Below, in pieces: positions 1 to 8,135 of a stretch of 64,000 nucleotides of DNA. The DNA comes from Aeromicrobium sp. Root495 (GTDB lineage Bacteria > Actinomycetota > Actinomycetes > Propionibacteriales > Nocardioidaceae). The DNA is taken from positions 524,609-588,608 of the forward strand of contig NZ_LMFJ01000002.1 in NCBI RefSeq assembly GCF_001426755.1, in the 5' to 3' direction. Each line of letters starts with the position of its first letter. The stretch's first letter is position 1. The position numbers and the translations under genes are program-made. The notes beneath the pieces are model-generated. The model was not told the origin of the DNA and searched no databases. It saw nothing but the letters and a program-made list of their open reading frames with translations.

Positions 1-95
1 ACGGACGCCAGCTCACCGCCCGGGTTAAGACAGGTGACAGGCTCACCGCCCGGGGCGGGGCGCGGGCGGACCTAGCCAGTGGCCTCGGGGGCGGC

Positions 96-124
96 TAGGG
101 TGCCAGGTAAGCAAGCGCTTAGTT
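96..124 (+). promoter_or_regulatory. KstR2-like operator and possible -10 upstream of MaoC gene
   Basis: AAGCAAGCGCTTAGTT at 109-124 is a near-perfect palindrome, 14 of 16 bases matching AAGCAAGCGCTTGCTT, the consensus I derive from similar sites near 46.8, 48.1 and 55.8 kb. A TAGGGT hexamer at 96-101, just upstream, could be the -10, which would put the operator over the transcription start. The rest of 1-95 shows nothing I can name. Confidence 0.6.
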
Positions 125-148
125 GTACCCACACCGGAGGAGTCCCGC

Positions 149-607
149 ATGCCCCGCGTCTTCGAAAGCCTCGACGAGCTGAAGTCCGCCGTCGGAACCG
201 AGCTCGGCACGAGCGACTGGATCACCGTCACCCAGGAGCAGATCAACACGTTCGCCGACGCCACGGGCGACCACCAGTGGATCCACGTCGACCCCGAGCG
301 CGCCGCCGACGGCCCGTTCGGCACGACGATCGCCCACGGCTACCTCACCCTCTCGCTGCTGCCCGTCTTCGGCGCCGACATCTACGAGGTCCGCAACATC
401 GCCATGGGCGTCAACTACGGCGCCAACAAGGTGCGCTTCCCCAACCCCGTCCCGGTGGACTCGCGCCTGCGCGCCACCGCGACGCTCAAGGAGACCGCCG
501 ACATCCCGATCGGCACCCAGGTCACCATCACGTTCGTGGTCGAGCGCGAGGGTGCGGAGAAGCCCGCCGTCGTGGCCGAGGTCGTCTACGTCTTCGCGGC
601 GGCCTGA
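149..607 (+). CDS. MaoC-family enoyl-CoA hydratase
   Basis: A 152-residue hot-dog-fold protein of the MaoC/R-specific hydratase type, predicted to hydrate an enoyl-CoA during beta-oxidation in the cytoplasm. Residues 35-48 carry the hydratase-2 signature with Asp41 and His46 in the positions of the catalytic dyad, followed by a TIAHGYLTLSL helix usual in the family. The length fits a single-domain MaoC protein. A purine-rich GGAG stretch about 10 bases before the ATG supports this start. It heads an operon with an acyl-CoA dehydrogenase one base downstream and an SDR after that, behind a KstR2-like operator. The natural substrate cannot be read from the sequence. Confidence 0.9.
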   Translation: MPRVFESLDELKSAVGTELGTSDWITVTQEQINTFADATGDHQWIHVDPERAADGPFGTTIAHGYLTLSLLPVFGADIYEVRNIAMGVNYGANKVRFPNPVPVDSRLRATATLKETADIPIGTQVTITFVVEREGAEKPAVVAEVVYVFAAA

Positions 608-608
608 C

Positions 609-1826
609 ATGGACTTCCTCCACGACGCCGAGACCAACGCGCTCCTCGAGCGCGTCCGTGAGTTCATGGACGCCGAGGTGTTCCCCCGCGAGGCCGAGCT
701 CAAGCAGCAGCTCGAACAGAGCGTGAAGGACGACGTGTGGTCGTTCCCGCAGGCCATCCTCGACGTCCGCGAGAAGGGCAAGGCCGCCGGTCTCTGGAAC
801 TTCGCGCTCCCGGGCGCGCCCGAGGAGGGCGGACTCACCAACCTCCAGTACGCCCCCATCGCCGAGCTCACGGGCCGCAGCATCCAGCTCGCGCCCCAGG
901 CCTTCAACTGCGCGGCGCCCGACACGGGCAACATGGAGGTGCTGCACATGTTCGGCACCGACGAGCAGAAGGAGCGCTGGCTCAAGCCCCTGCTCGCCGG
1001 TGAGATCCGCTCGGCCTTCGCCATGACCGAGCCCGACGTCGCGTCGTCCGACGCCACCAACATCCAGATGAGCATCGTCCGCGACGGCGACGAGTACGTC
1101 ATCAACGGACGCAAGTGGTGGATCACCGGCGCCATGAACCCGGCGTGCGAGGTCTTCATCGTGATGGGCAAGACCGACCCGTCGGCCGACCGTCACCGCC
1201 AGCAGTCGATGATCCTCGTCCCGCGCGACACCCCCGGCCTGGAGATGGTGCGCGGGATGCACGTCTTCGGCTATCACGACCGCGACCACGGCGGGCACGC
1301 CGAGCTGCGCTTCACCGACGTCCGGGTGCCGGCGTCCAACCTCATCGCCGGCGAGGGAGAGGGCTTCGCCATCGCGCAGGCCCGACTCGGGCCCGGCCGC
1401 ATCCACCACTGCATGCGCTCCATCGGCCTCGCCGAGCGCGCGCTGGAGATGATGGTCCGTCGCGCCACGCAGCGCGAGACGTTCGGCAAGGCGCTCGCTC
1501 GCCAGGGTGTGGTGCAGGACTGGATCGCCGAGTCGCGCGTCCAGCTCGAGCAGCTGCGCCTGCTGTGCCTCAAGGCCGCCTGGCTCATGGACACGCAGGG
1601 CAACCGTGCGGCCCACACCGAGATCCAGGCCATCAAGATCGCGACGCCCAAGACGGTGGAGTGGATCCTCGACAAGGCCATCCAGGTGCACGGCGGCGGC
1701 GGGCTCAGCCAGGACTACCCGCTCGCCGAGATGTTCGCCGGCATCCGGACCCTCCGGTTCGCCGACGGCCCCGACGAGGTGCACAAGGCGGCCCTGGCCC
1801 GGGCCGAGATCAAGAAGTACCTGTGA
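609..1826 (+). CDS. Acyl-CoA dehydrogenase, ACAD10/11-like
   Basis: A 405-residue FAD-dependent acyl-CoA dehydrogenase. The middle-domain motif AMTEPDVASSDATN, the flavin-contacting RRATQRETFGKALA stretch and the C-terminal VHGGGGLSQDYPL and DGPDEVH motifs are those of the ACAD10/11-like branch, which acts on branched or unusual acyl-CoAs. An upstream in-frame ATG at 552 lies inside the MaoC gene; the ATG at 609, one base after the MaoC stop, gives the normal family N-terminus (MDFLHDAETNALLERV). It overlaps the following SDR by four bases. Together with the hydratase and SDR it could carry out three successive steps of a beta-oxidation round, though the order and substrate are inference. Confidence 0.92.
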   Translation: MDFLHDAETNALLERVREFMDAEVFPREAELKQQLEQSVKDDVWSFPQAILDVREKGKAAGLWNFALPGAPEEGGLTNLQYAPIAELTGRSIQLAPQAFNCAAPDTGNMEVLHMFGTDEQKERWLKPLLAGEIRSAFAMTEPDVASSDATNIQMSIVRDGDEYVINGRKWWITGAMNPACEVFIVMGKTDPSADRHRQQSMILVPRDTPGLEMVRGMHVFGYHDRDHGGHAELRFTDVRVPASNLIAGEGEGFAIAQARLGPGRIHHCMRSIGLAERALEMMVRRATQRETFGKALARQGVVQDWIAESRVQLEQLRLLCLKAAWLMDTQGNRAAHTEIQAIKIATPKTVEWILDKAIQVHGGGGLSQDYPLAEMFAGIRTLRFADGPDEVHKAALARAEIKKYL

Positions 1827-2650
1827 CCGTGGACCTGCAGGGCCGGGCCGCCGTCGTCACCGGTGCGGGCGGCGGCATCGGTGCGGCGTTCGCGCGACGT
1901 CTGCTGGAGGAGGGCGTGGCCTCGGTCGTGCTCGCCGACATCGACGACGACCTCCTGGACGCGGCGGCCGACCCGCTGGCGGAGGAGTTCGGCGAGGAGC
2001 GGGTGCTGCGCCGAGCGGTCGACGTCACGAGCGACCTCGGCGTCGGTGCGCTCCTGCAGACGTCGCCCGGCCCCGTCGACCTCTTCGTGGCCAACGCGGG
2101 CGTCTTCCGCGGGTTCGGCCTCGAGGCGTCGCCCGACGACTGGCAGCTCTCGTGGGACGTCAACGTCATGGCGCACGTCGTGGCGGCCCGGACGCTCGTC
2201 CCGGAGTGGGTGGCCGACGCCCGTGAGGGCGGGCGCGGCGGCATCTTCGTGAGCGTCGCGTCGGCGGCCGGGCTGCTCACCCAGCTGGGCTCGCCCACGT
2301 ACTCCGCCACCAAGCACGCTGCCCTCGGCCTCGCCGAGTGGCTCGCCGCCACCTACGGCGACCAGGGCGTGCAGGTCTGTGCCGTGTGCCCCATGGGGGT
2401 GCGCACCGCCATGCTCGAGGAGGGCGAGACGAGCGAGGTCCCCGACGCGCGCCTGGGCATGAGGTCGGTCGTGAGCGCCGGGGAGCCGGTGGAGGCGTCG
2501 GCGGTGGCCGACGCCGCGCTCCAGGCGCTGGCCGAGGGTCGTTTCCTCGCCCTGCCCCATCCGGAGGTCGACCGCATGCAGCAGCAGAAGGCCGCCGACC
2601 GCGACCGCTGGATCAGCGGCATGCAGCGCTTCCGCTCCAGCCTGGAGTAG
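1823..2650 (+). CDS. Short-chain dehydrogenase/reductase
   Basis: A 275-residue classical SDR. TGAGGGIG at residues 13-20 binds the nucleotide, NAG follows about residue 90, and a SVASAAG serine motif precedes Tyr160 and Lys164 (YSATK), so the catalytic residues are all present. The start is GTG at 1823, which overlaps the dehydrogenase stop in a GTGA arrangement; the frame is open further upstream, but only inside the previous gene. A second GTG at 1829 is possible. In this operon it probably oxidises a hydroxyacyl-CoA or related alcohol. The specific substrate is unknown. Confidence 0.88.
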   Translation: MTVDLQGRAAVVTGAGGGIGAAFARRLLEEGVASVVLADIDDDLLDAAADPLAEEFGEERVLRRAVDVTSDLGVGALLQTSPGPVDLFVANAGVFRGFGLEASPDDWQLSWDVNVMAHVVAARTLVPEWVADAREGGRGGIFVSVASAAGLLTQLGSPTYSATKHAALGLAEWLAATYGDQGVQVCAVCPMGVRTAMLEEGETSEVPDARLGMRSVVSAGEPVEASAVADAALQALAEGRFLALPHPEVDRMQQQKAADRDRWISGMQRFRSSLE

Positions 2651-2672
2651 GCGACGGCGCTAGGGTCGGGTC

Positions 2673-3056
2673 ATGGGTGTCTGGGCAGGGCGGATCAAGG
2701 TCGCGGCGGTCGCGCTGGCGGTCGTCGTGGCGGTGTGGATCCTCGACCGGCTCGCCGACGTCGAGTGGCCCGAGGGGGCCGTGCCCGTCGTCCGCGCCGT
2801 GCTGCTCGTCGCGGCCGTGGCCATCGCCGGCATCGCGTACCAGACCTGGAGCACCAACCCTCCGCGCACGCCGCTCGTCGTCTCCTCGATGATCGTGTCG
2901 CTGGTGGGTGGCGCAGCCTTCGCCTCCGCCGTCACGTCGGCCCCCAGCGGCGAGGTGCTCACGAGCGGACCGCTGCCTGTCGTGGGCGTGGTGGCGCTGG
3001 TCTTCGCGGTCGTCGCCCTCACGGCTGAGTCCTCGAAGCGCTCACCCACCACCTAG
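2673..3056 (+). CDS. Small four-helix membrane protein of unknown function
   Basis: A 127-residue protein that I do not recognise. Hydrophobic segments near residues 8-25, 36-56, 68-87 and 100-117 predict four membrane helices, with a short polar tail (ESSKRSPTT). A TAGGGT hexamer at 2661-2666 ends six bases before the ATG and no ribosome site is present, so a leaderless transcript is likely. It ends within the promoter region of the methionine aminopeptidase gene. No catalytic motif is visible. Confidence 0.75.
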   Translation: MGVWAGRIKVAAVALAVVVAVWILDRLADVEWPEGAVPVVRAVLLVAAVAIAGIAYQTWSTNPPRTPLVVSSMIVSLVGGAAFASAVTSAPSGEVLTSGPLPVVGVVALVFAVVALTAESSKRSPTT

Positions 3057-3066
3057 GCTGGGTCGT

Positions 3067-3837
3067 ATGGCCATCGAGCTCAGGACCCCCGCGCAGATCG
3101 AGGAGATGCGTCCCGCCGGACGCTTCGTCGGCGAGGTGCTCACCGCCCTCGTCGAGGCGGCCGACGTCGGCGTCAACCTGCTCGAGCTCGACGCCCTGGC
3201 CCACCGCATGATCACGGACCGCAGGGCCGAGTCCTGCTACATCGACTACGCGCCGTCCTTCGGCCGCGGACCGTTCGGCAAGGTGCTCTGCACGTCCGTC
3301 AACGACGCCGTCCTGCACGGGCTCCCGCACGACTACACGCTCGCCGACGGCGACCTCGTGAGCCTCGACTTCGCGGTCTCGGTCGACGGCTGGGTGGCCG
3401 ACTCGGCCGTCAGCGTCGTGGTGGGGACCCCGCGCGAGGAGGACCTCACCCTCATCGACGCCACCCGGGAGGCACTCGACGCCGCCATCGCGGTGGCACG
3501 TCCCGGGAAGAAGATCGGCGACATCAGCGCCACCATCGGTGAGGTGGCCCGATCCCACGGCTACCTGGTCAACACCCAGTTCGGGGGCCACGGCGTGGGC
3601 CGCACCATGCACGGCGACCCGCACATCTCCAACGACGGTCGCGCCGGTCGTGGACTGCCGCTCAAGCCGGGCCTCGTCATCGCCATCGAGCCCTGGCTGC
3701 TCCACACCACCGACGAGATCCGCATGGACGACGACGGCTGGACCATCCGCAGCGCCGACGGCTCGCGCGGCGCCCACAGCGAGCACACCATCGCCATCAC
3801 CGACGGCGACCCCATCATCCTCACTGCACGCGTTTGA
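3067..3837 (+). CDS. map: Type I methionine aminopeptidase
   Basis: A 256-residue methionyl aminopeptidase, which removes the initiator methionine from nascent proteins. The metal-binding set is complete: Asp101 (SLDFAV), Asp112 (VADSAV), His175 (GGHGVG), Glu208 (AIEPW) and Glu239 (HSEHT), with the substrate-contacting His84 (VLHGLP). It lacks the N-terminal SH3-binding extension of some actinobacterial MetAPs. The frame is open upstream, but the ATG at 3067 gives the family N-terminus (MAIELRTPAQIEEMR). TAGGCT at 3054-3059, seven bases before the ATG and overlapping the stop of the previous gene, suggests leaderless transcription. Confidence 0.95.
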   Translation: MAIELRTPAQIEEMRPAGRFVGEVLTALVEAADVGVNLLELDALAHRMITDRRAESCYIDYAPSFGRGPFGKVLCTSVNDAVLHGLPHDYTLADGDLVSLDFAVSVDGWVADSAVSVVVGTPREEDLTLIDATREALDAAIAVARPGKKIGDISATIGEVARSHGYLVNTQFGGHGVGRTMHGDPHISNDGRAGRGLPLKPGLVIAIEPWLLHTTDEIRMDDDGWTIRSADGSRGAHSEHTIAITDGDPIILTARV

Positions 3838-3875
3838 CCTCGCAGATCCGTCGTCGCCCGTAGTCTCGGAAGGCC

Positions 3876-3895
3876 GCGGGACCGACGGGTCCCGC
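3876..3895. terminator. Short hairpin after map
   Basis: Arms GCGGGACC and GGTCCCGC flank a four-base loop. There is no T-run. It may end map transcription or form part of the leader of the metalloprotease gene at 3918. Confidence 0.35.
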
Positions 3896-3917
3896 CGGGA
3901 GAGCAGGGGAGAACGCG

Positions 3918-5552
3918 ATGTCGGGCCGCGCCAGGAACATCCGGTCGCTGACGGTCGTCGCCGCCCTGGTGGTCGCGACGCTCGTCGGCGCAGCACCGGC
4001 GCCGGCCGCGGAGCCGCAGCCGACCGTGCGCACCACTGCCGACGGGTCCACCACCCTCCGCGACCCTGCGCTGTCGGACGAGGACACCCGCACCGTCGAG
4101 GGCGTGCTGCGCGAGGTCGTCACCGAAGGGGCCTCGGACCAGGCTCCGGTCATCACGACCGACGACGGCGACATCATCCCGGTCGACCTCGGCACCGAGG
4201 TCCCGCAGTCCGACGCTCCCGTCACCGCCGAGCTGGTGGAGGGCCCGGCGCTCGACGCCGCCCTGGGCGGTCGGGCCGCAGCGCCCGTGCAGGTCGAGTC
4301 GGCCCGCGTCGGCACGGCCGCGGTCGCGGCGGCCGTCACCAGCCACCGCGCCTACGTGGCCGTCGTGACGAACAGCGGCTCGAGCAACCTCGAGCCGTCG
4401 CCGACGCTCGAGGCCGGGGTGGACCGGGGCCTGGCGTACTGGGCCACCGAGTCCGAGGGGGCCATCTCCTCCTTCACCCGGCCCGCCGCCACGGTGCGGT
4501 TCCGGTCGTCGCTCGACGCAACCCGGCGCTGCGGCTTCACCGGCGCCGACGCCCTGTGGAACGAGGCGGCCAGACGGTTCCCCGCCGTCGACTTCAACGC
4601 GAGCGGCAACCACCTCGTCGTCATCGTCTCTGACGGCTGCAGCGGCACCGGGCTCGGCACGTTCGGGTCGTCCCTCGCCAGCGGGGGACTCGTCACGATG
4701 GCCCAGACGCCGTCGGTCTTCCCCATGACCATCGCCCACGAGCTGGGCCACAACGTGGGCCTGGACCACGCCAACTTCTGCGCGGCCGGGTGCTCGGCGC
4801 CGTCCGAGTACTGGAACCTCTACAGCGTGATGGGCCTCGCTGTAGCCGGTGGGACGGCGTACCAGCCGGCGTCGCTCGACAGCGTGTACCGCTCGCAGCT
4901 GGGCGTCACGACGCCCGGTGAGGTCGGCGTGGTGTCGGCCGGTCAGAGCGTCACGCGATCCCTCGCGTCCCGGGGCTCCGTGAGCGGGCTGCGCGCCCTC
5001 AAGGTCAAGGCCGGCACCACGACCTACTGGGTCGAGTGGCGTGACGGCACTGGGCGCGACGCCGCGTCCTTCTACGCCGCCGCCGACGGTCAGGGCATCG
5101 GCGGACGCAGCTTCCCCGACGGCGTGACGGTGACCCGACGGACGGCCGGGACGAGGTCGAGCGCCCTGATGGCCAGGAGCACCCGGTCCGGCTCCTACCA
5201 GGGTGGCCAGTCGTTCAAGGCCGGCCCGGTCACCGTGAGGGTGGACTCCATCGGGACCTCGGCGGTCGTCTCGACGACGGTGCTGCGGACGTTCACGACC
5301 AAGACTCCGACCATCGTGGGGGTGCGCAAGGTCGGCAGGACGCTGCGGGCCTCGACCGGCACGTGGAGCCCCACGCCGACCTTCTCGTTCCAGTGGTACG
5401 CCGACGGCAAGGCCATCTCGAGGGCGACCCGCTCGACCATCACGCTGACCAGGGCCCAGAAGGGCAAGCGCATCACCGTGTGGGTGACCGGGCGCAGGTC
5501 GGGCTACCTCACCGTCAAGAGAGGCTCGGCCAGGACCGGCACGATCGGCTGA
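3918..5552 (+). CDS. Secreted metzincin-type zinc metalloprotease, one C-terminal repeat
   Basis: A 544-residue exported protein. Residues 1-31 form a signal peptide (Arg-rich start, VVAALVVATLVGAAPAPAAA). The zinc site HELGHNVGLDH at 274-284 has the three-histidine metzincin pattern, and YSVMG about 20 residues later is a plausible Met-turn. Paired cysteines (CAAGC) follow the zinc site. The last ~90 residues are an Ig-like or invasin-like repeat with the GTWSPTP and QWYADG motifs. A leader with GGGGAGAA precedes the ATG. It is the smaller of two tandem paralogues; the second has four such repeats. It probably degrades extracellular protein, but its target is unknown. Confidence 0.85.
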   Translation: MSGRARNIRSLTVVAALVVATLVGAAPAPAAEPQPTVRTTADGSTTLRDPALSDEDTRTVEGVLREVVTEGASDQAPVITTDDGDIIPVDLGTEVPQSDAPVTAELVEGPALDAALGGRAAAPVQVESARVGTAAVAAAVTSHRAYVAVVTNSGSSNLEPSPTLEAGVDRGLAYWATESEGAISSFTRPAATVRFRSSLDATRRCGFTGADALWNEAARRFPAVDFNASGNHLVVIVSDGCSGTGLGTFGSSLASGGLVTMAQTPSVFPMTIAHELGHNVGLDHANFCAAGCSAPSEYWNLYSVMGLAVAGGTAYQPASLDSVYRSQLGVTTPGEVGVVSAGQSVTRSLASRGSVSGLRALKVKAGTTTYWVEWRDGTGRDAASFYAAADGQGIGGRSFPDGVTVTRRTAGTRSSALMARSTRSGSYQGGQSFKAGPVTVRVDSIGTSAVVSTTVLRTFTTKTPTIVGVRKVGRTLRASTGTWSPTPTFSFQWYADGKAISRATRSTITLTRAQKGKRITVWVTGRRSGYLTVKRGSARTGTIG

Positions 5553-5636
5553 TGCCGACTGCCTGTTTCCTGCCCCGCTGGACTCCCGTCGTCGTACTCT
5601 CGACTGGGTAGCTCGGGGGAGCTGGGAGATCTGACC

Positions 5637-8135
5637 ATGCGCAGCACGCGCACGTCCCGACGACGCATCGGAGTCGTCGCAGTCCTCGTCGGGCTGTCCG
5701 CGGGTGTCATGGCGCCGGCGTCGGCCGCGCCGGCCGCCGCCGATCCCACCGTCTCCACGGCCTCGGACGGCACGGTGACCTACCGCGACGCCGAGCTCCT
5801 GGACGATCCGACGACGACGGTCGAGGGACTCCTGCGGACCGTCGTCCAGGAGGGCGAGCACGGCGAGAGCCGCGAGACCACGGTCATCACGACGGACGAC
5901 GGCACCGTGGTGCCGGTGGCACTCGACGACCGCGTCGATCGCACCGAGGCTCCGGTCGTGGCGAGGCTCGTGGACGGCTCCGACCTCGACGCAGCCCTCG
6001 ACGGTCGACGGGCCGACCCGGTCGACGTCGCGTCGGCCCGCGTCGAGCCCGCTGTCGCTGCTGCTGCTGTGGCGCCGGCCCCGCAGCGCGCCTACGTGGC
6101 CGTCGTGGCCAACAGCGGGAACAGCGACCTCGACGCAGACGCCACCCTGGAGGCGCGGGTCGACCCGGCGCTCCAGTGGTGGGAGACGGAGGCCGACGAG
6201 GCCATCACGTCGTTCGACCGCGCCGGCGGCACCCGGCGCTACACGTCGTCGATCAGCGACACGACCCTCCGCTGCGGCCTCGGCAACCCGGGCCCGCTGT
6301 GGACCGAGGCTGCTCAGCAGTTCCCGGGGGTCAACTTCAACGTCGCGGGCAACCACCTCGTCGTCATCGTGTCGAGCACGTGCGCCGCGTCCGGCCTGGG
6401 CATCGGGACCATGGGGACGTCGATCTCGGACGGTGGCCTCGTCACGGTGAAGCAGGGCGCCGACACGTTCATGGCGACGCTCGACCACGAGCTCGGGCAC
6501 AACTTCGGGCTCGACCACGCCAGCTTCTGCGACCCGGGCTGCACGTCGCCCGACGAGTACTGGAACGTCTACAGCGTCATGGGCTTCGGCGTCTCCGGAT
6601 CGACGTGGGGCCCGCCGGCCCTCGACTCGGTCTACCGCGCCCAGCTGGCCGTCACGGACGCGGGCGAGATCGAGAAGGTCGGCCTCGGGCAGTCCGTCAC
6701 GCGCAGCCTCGCACCGCGGTCGTCGGCCTCGGGGCTGCGAGGCATCGAGGTGACGGACGGCTCGACGAGCTACTGGGTCGAGTGGCGCAACGGGTCCGCG
6801 CGTGACGCCAACACGTTCTACCAGGCGTCGGTGACGGACGGCTACGTCCTCAGCAGCAGCCGCAGCTACCCCTACGGCGTCACGGTGACGCGGCAGGCCA
6901 CGGGGACGCGGGACGAGACGGCGCTCATGGCACGGGACGCAGGCGGGGGGAAGTACCCGGGCGCCTACGCCGCCGGCCAGACCTTCACGGCGGGCCGCGT
7001 GAGCGTCACGGTCAACAGCATCGGGAGCGCCGCGAGCGTCACGGTCGCGAACACCGAGGACGCGCCGACCACGATCGGGACGCCCGCGGTGACGGGGACG
7101 CCGAAGGTGGGCGTGCCACTCACCGCGACCGAGGGGACGTGGAGCCCGACGCCGACGGCGTACACGTACCGATGGCTCGCGGACGGCGTCGTCATCGCGG
7201 GAGCCACGGCGCGGACGTACACGCCCGACGCGGCCCGACTGGCACAGCGGATCAGCGTCGAGGTGACGGCGATCCGTTCCGGGACCACGCTGGGGAAGGC
7301 GACGTCGGCCGGGGTCGGCCCCGTCGCCTCGGGGACGTTCACGCCAGGAACGCCCACGGTCTCGGGAACGGCCAAGCTGGGGGCGACGCTCACGGCCTCG
7401 ACCGGCACGTGGACGCCGGCCCCCGACAGCTTCACGTACCAGTGGCTCGCCGACGGGGTGGCCGTCAGCGGGAGCACCGGGAAGACCTTCGTGCCCCGTG
7501 CTGCCCAGGTGGGAAAGAACATCGCCGTCCGCGTCTCGGCGGTCCGTCCCGCCTACGTGTCTGCGCCGCGGACGTCGGCCGAGACGGTGCAGGTCGCGCC
7601 GGGCGACCTCGTGAGCGGCACGCCGTCGACGTCGGGGACGGCGAAGGTCGGCTCGACGCTCACGGCGGCCAGCGGCGCCTGGTCGCCGACCCCGGTCTTC
7701 TCGTACCAGTGGCTCGCCGACGGATCGCCCGTGGCAGGCGCCACCGCGGCCACGTTCAGGCTGACGGCCGCGCAGCTCGGCAAGAGGATGAGCGTCCGGG
7801 TCCAGGGCGCCCTGACCGGGTACGTCACGGCGTCGCGCGCGTCGGCCCAGACCGGTGCCGTCGTCGCAGGCACCCTGAAGCCGGCGACGCCCAGGATCAT
7901 CGGCACGGCGAAGGTCGGGAAGAGGCTGACGGTGTCCCGAGGCACCTGGAGCCCGACGCCGACGTTCAGCCAGCGGTGGTACGCCAACGGCGTGGCCATC
8001 TCCAGGGCCACCGGCTCCTCCTTCACGCTCACCAGGGCCCAGAAGGGCAAGACCATCACGGTCAAGGTCACGGGCCGGAGGTCCGGCTACACCACCGTCT
8101 CCAGGACGTCGGCCAGGACGGCCAAGGTCGGCTAG
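5637..8135 (+). CDS. Secreted metzincin-type zinc metalloprotease, four C-terminal repeats
   Basis: An 832-residue paralogue of the gene just upstream. A signal peptide (GVVAVLVGLSAGVMAPASAAPAA) leads into a propeptide-like region, then HELGHNFGLDH at 284-294 and a YSVMG Met-turn. Residues ~479-832 are four tandem repeats of about 88 residues, each opening with a GTPxVxGTxKVG-like strand and containing GTWSPTP and WLADG or WYANG motifs. No sortase signal or surface-layer anchor is visible. The last repeat is more like the single repeat of the upstream paralogue than like repeats 1-3. Its TAG stop shares the CTAG palindrome with the convergent amidase stop. Confidence 0.85.
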   Translation: MRSTRTSRRRIGVVAVLVGLSAGVMAPASAAPAAADPTVSTASDGTVTYRDAELLDDPTTTVEGLLRTVVQEGEHGESRETTVITTDDGTVVPVALDDRVDRTEAPVVARLVDGSDLDAALDGRRADPVDVASARVEPAVAAAAVAPAPQRAYVAVVANSGNSDLDADATLEARVDPALQWWETEADEAITSFDRAGGTRRYTSSISDTTLRCGLGNPGPLWTEAAQQFPGVNFNVAGNHLVVIVSSTCAASGLGIGTMGTSISDGGLVTVKQGADTFMATLDHELGHNFGLDHASFCDPGCTSPDEYWNVYSVMGFGVSGSTWGPPALDSVYRAQLAVTDAGEIEKVGLGQSVTRSLAPRSSASGLRGIEVTDGSTSYWVEWRNGSARDANTFYQASVTDGYVLSSSRSYPYGVTVTRQATGTRDETALMARDAGGGKYPGAYAAGQTFTAGRVSVTVNSIGSAASVTVANTEDAPTTIGTPAVTGTPKVGVPLTATEGTWSPTPTAYTYRWLADGVVIAGATARTYTPDAARLAQRISVEVTAIRSGTTLGKATSAGVGPVASGTFTPGTPTVSGTAKLGATLTASTGTWTPAPDSFTYQWLADGVAVSGSTGKTFVPRAAQVGKNIAVRVSAVRPAYVSAPRTSAETVQVAPGDLVSGTPSTSGTAKVGSTLTAASGAWSPTPVFSYQWLADGSPVAGATAATFRLTAAQLGKRMSVRVQGALTGYVTASRASAQTGAVVAGTLKPATPRIIGTAKVGKRLTVSRGTWSPTPTFSQRWYANGVAISRATGSSFTLTRAQKGKTITVKVTGRRSGYTTVSRTSARTAKVG
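7071..8132 (+). repeat. Four tandem ~88-residue protein repeats
   Basis: Coding repeats inside the second metalloprotease. Each unit holds G(T/A)W(S/T)P(T/A)P and a W(L/Y)A(D/N)G segment. They resemble the Ig-like or invasin-like modules of exported actinobacterial proteins and probably bind a surface or a polymer; that role is inference. Confidence 0.8.

Noticed and set aside
16..64. Repeated GGCTCACCGCCCGGG-like sequence near the left end
   Set aside because: A short direct repeat (CTCACCGCCCGG at about 11 and 41) is seen, but at the window edge and with no context it cannot be interpreted.
7071..8132. Tandem repeats as a CRISPR array
   Set aside because: The repeats are ~260 bases, diverged and in frame inside a secreted protein.
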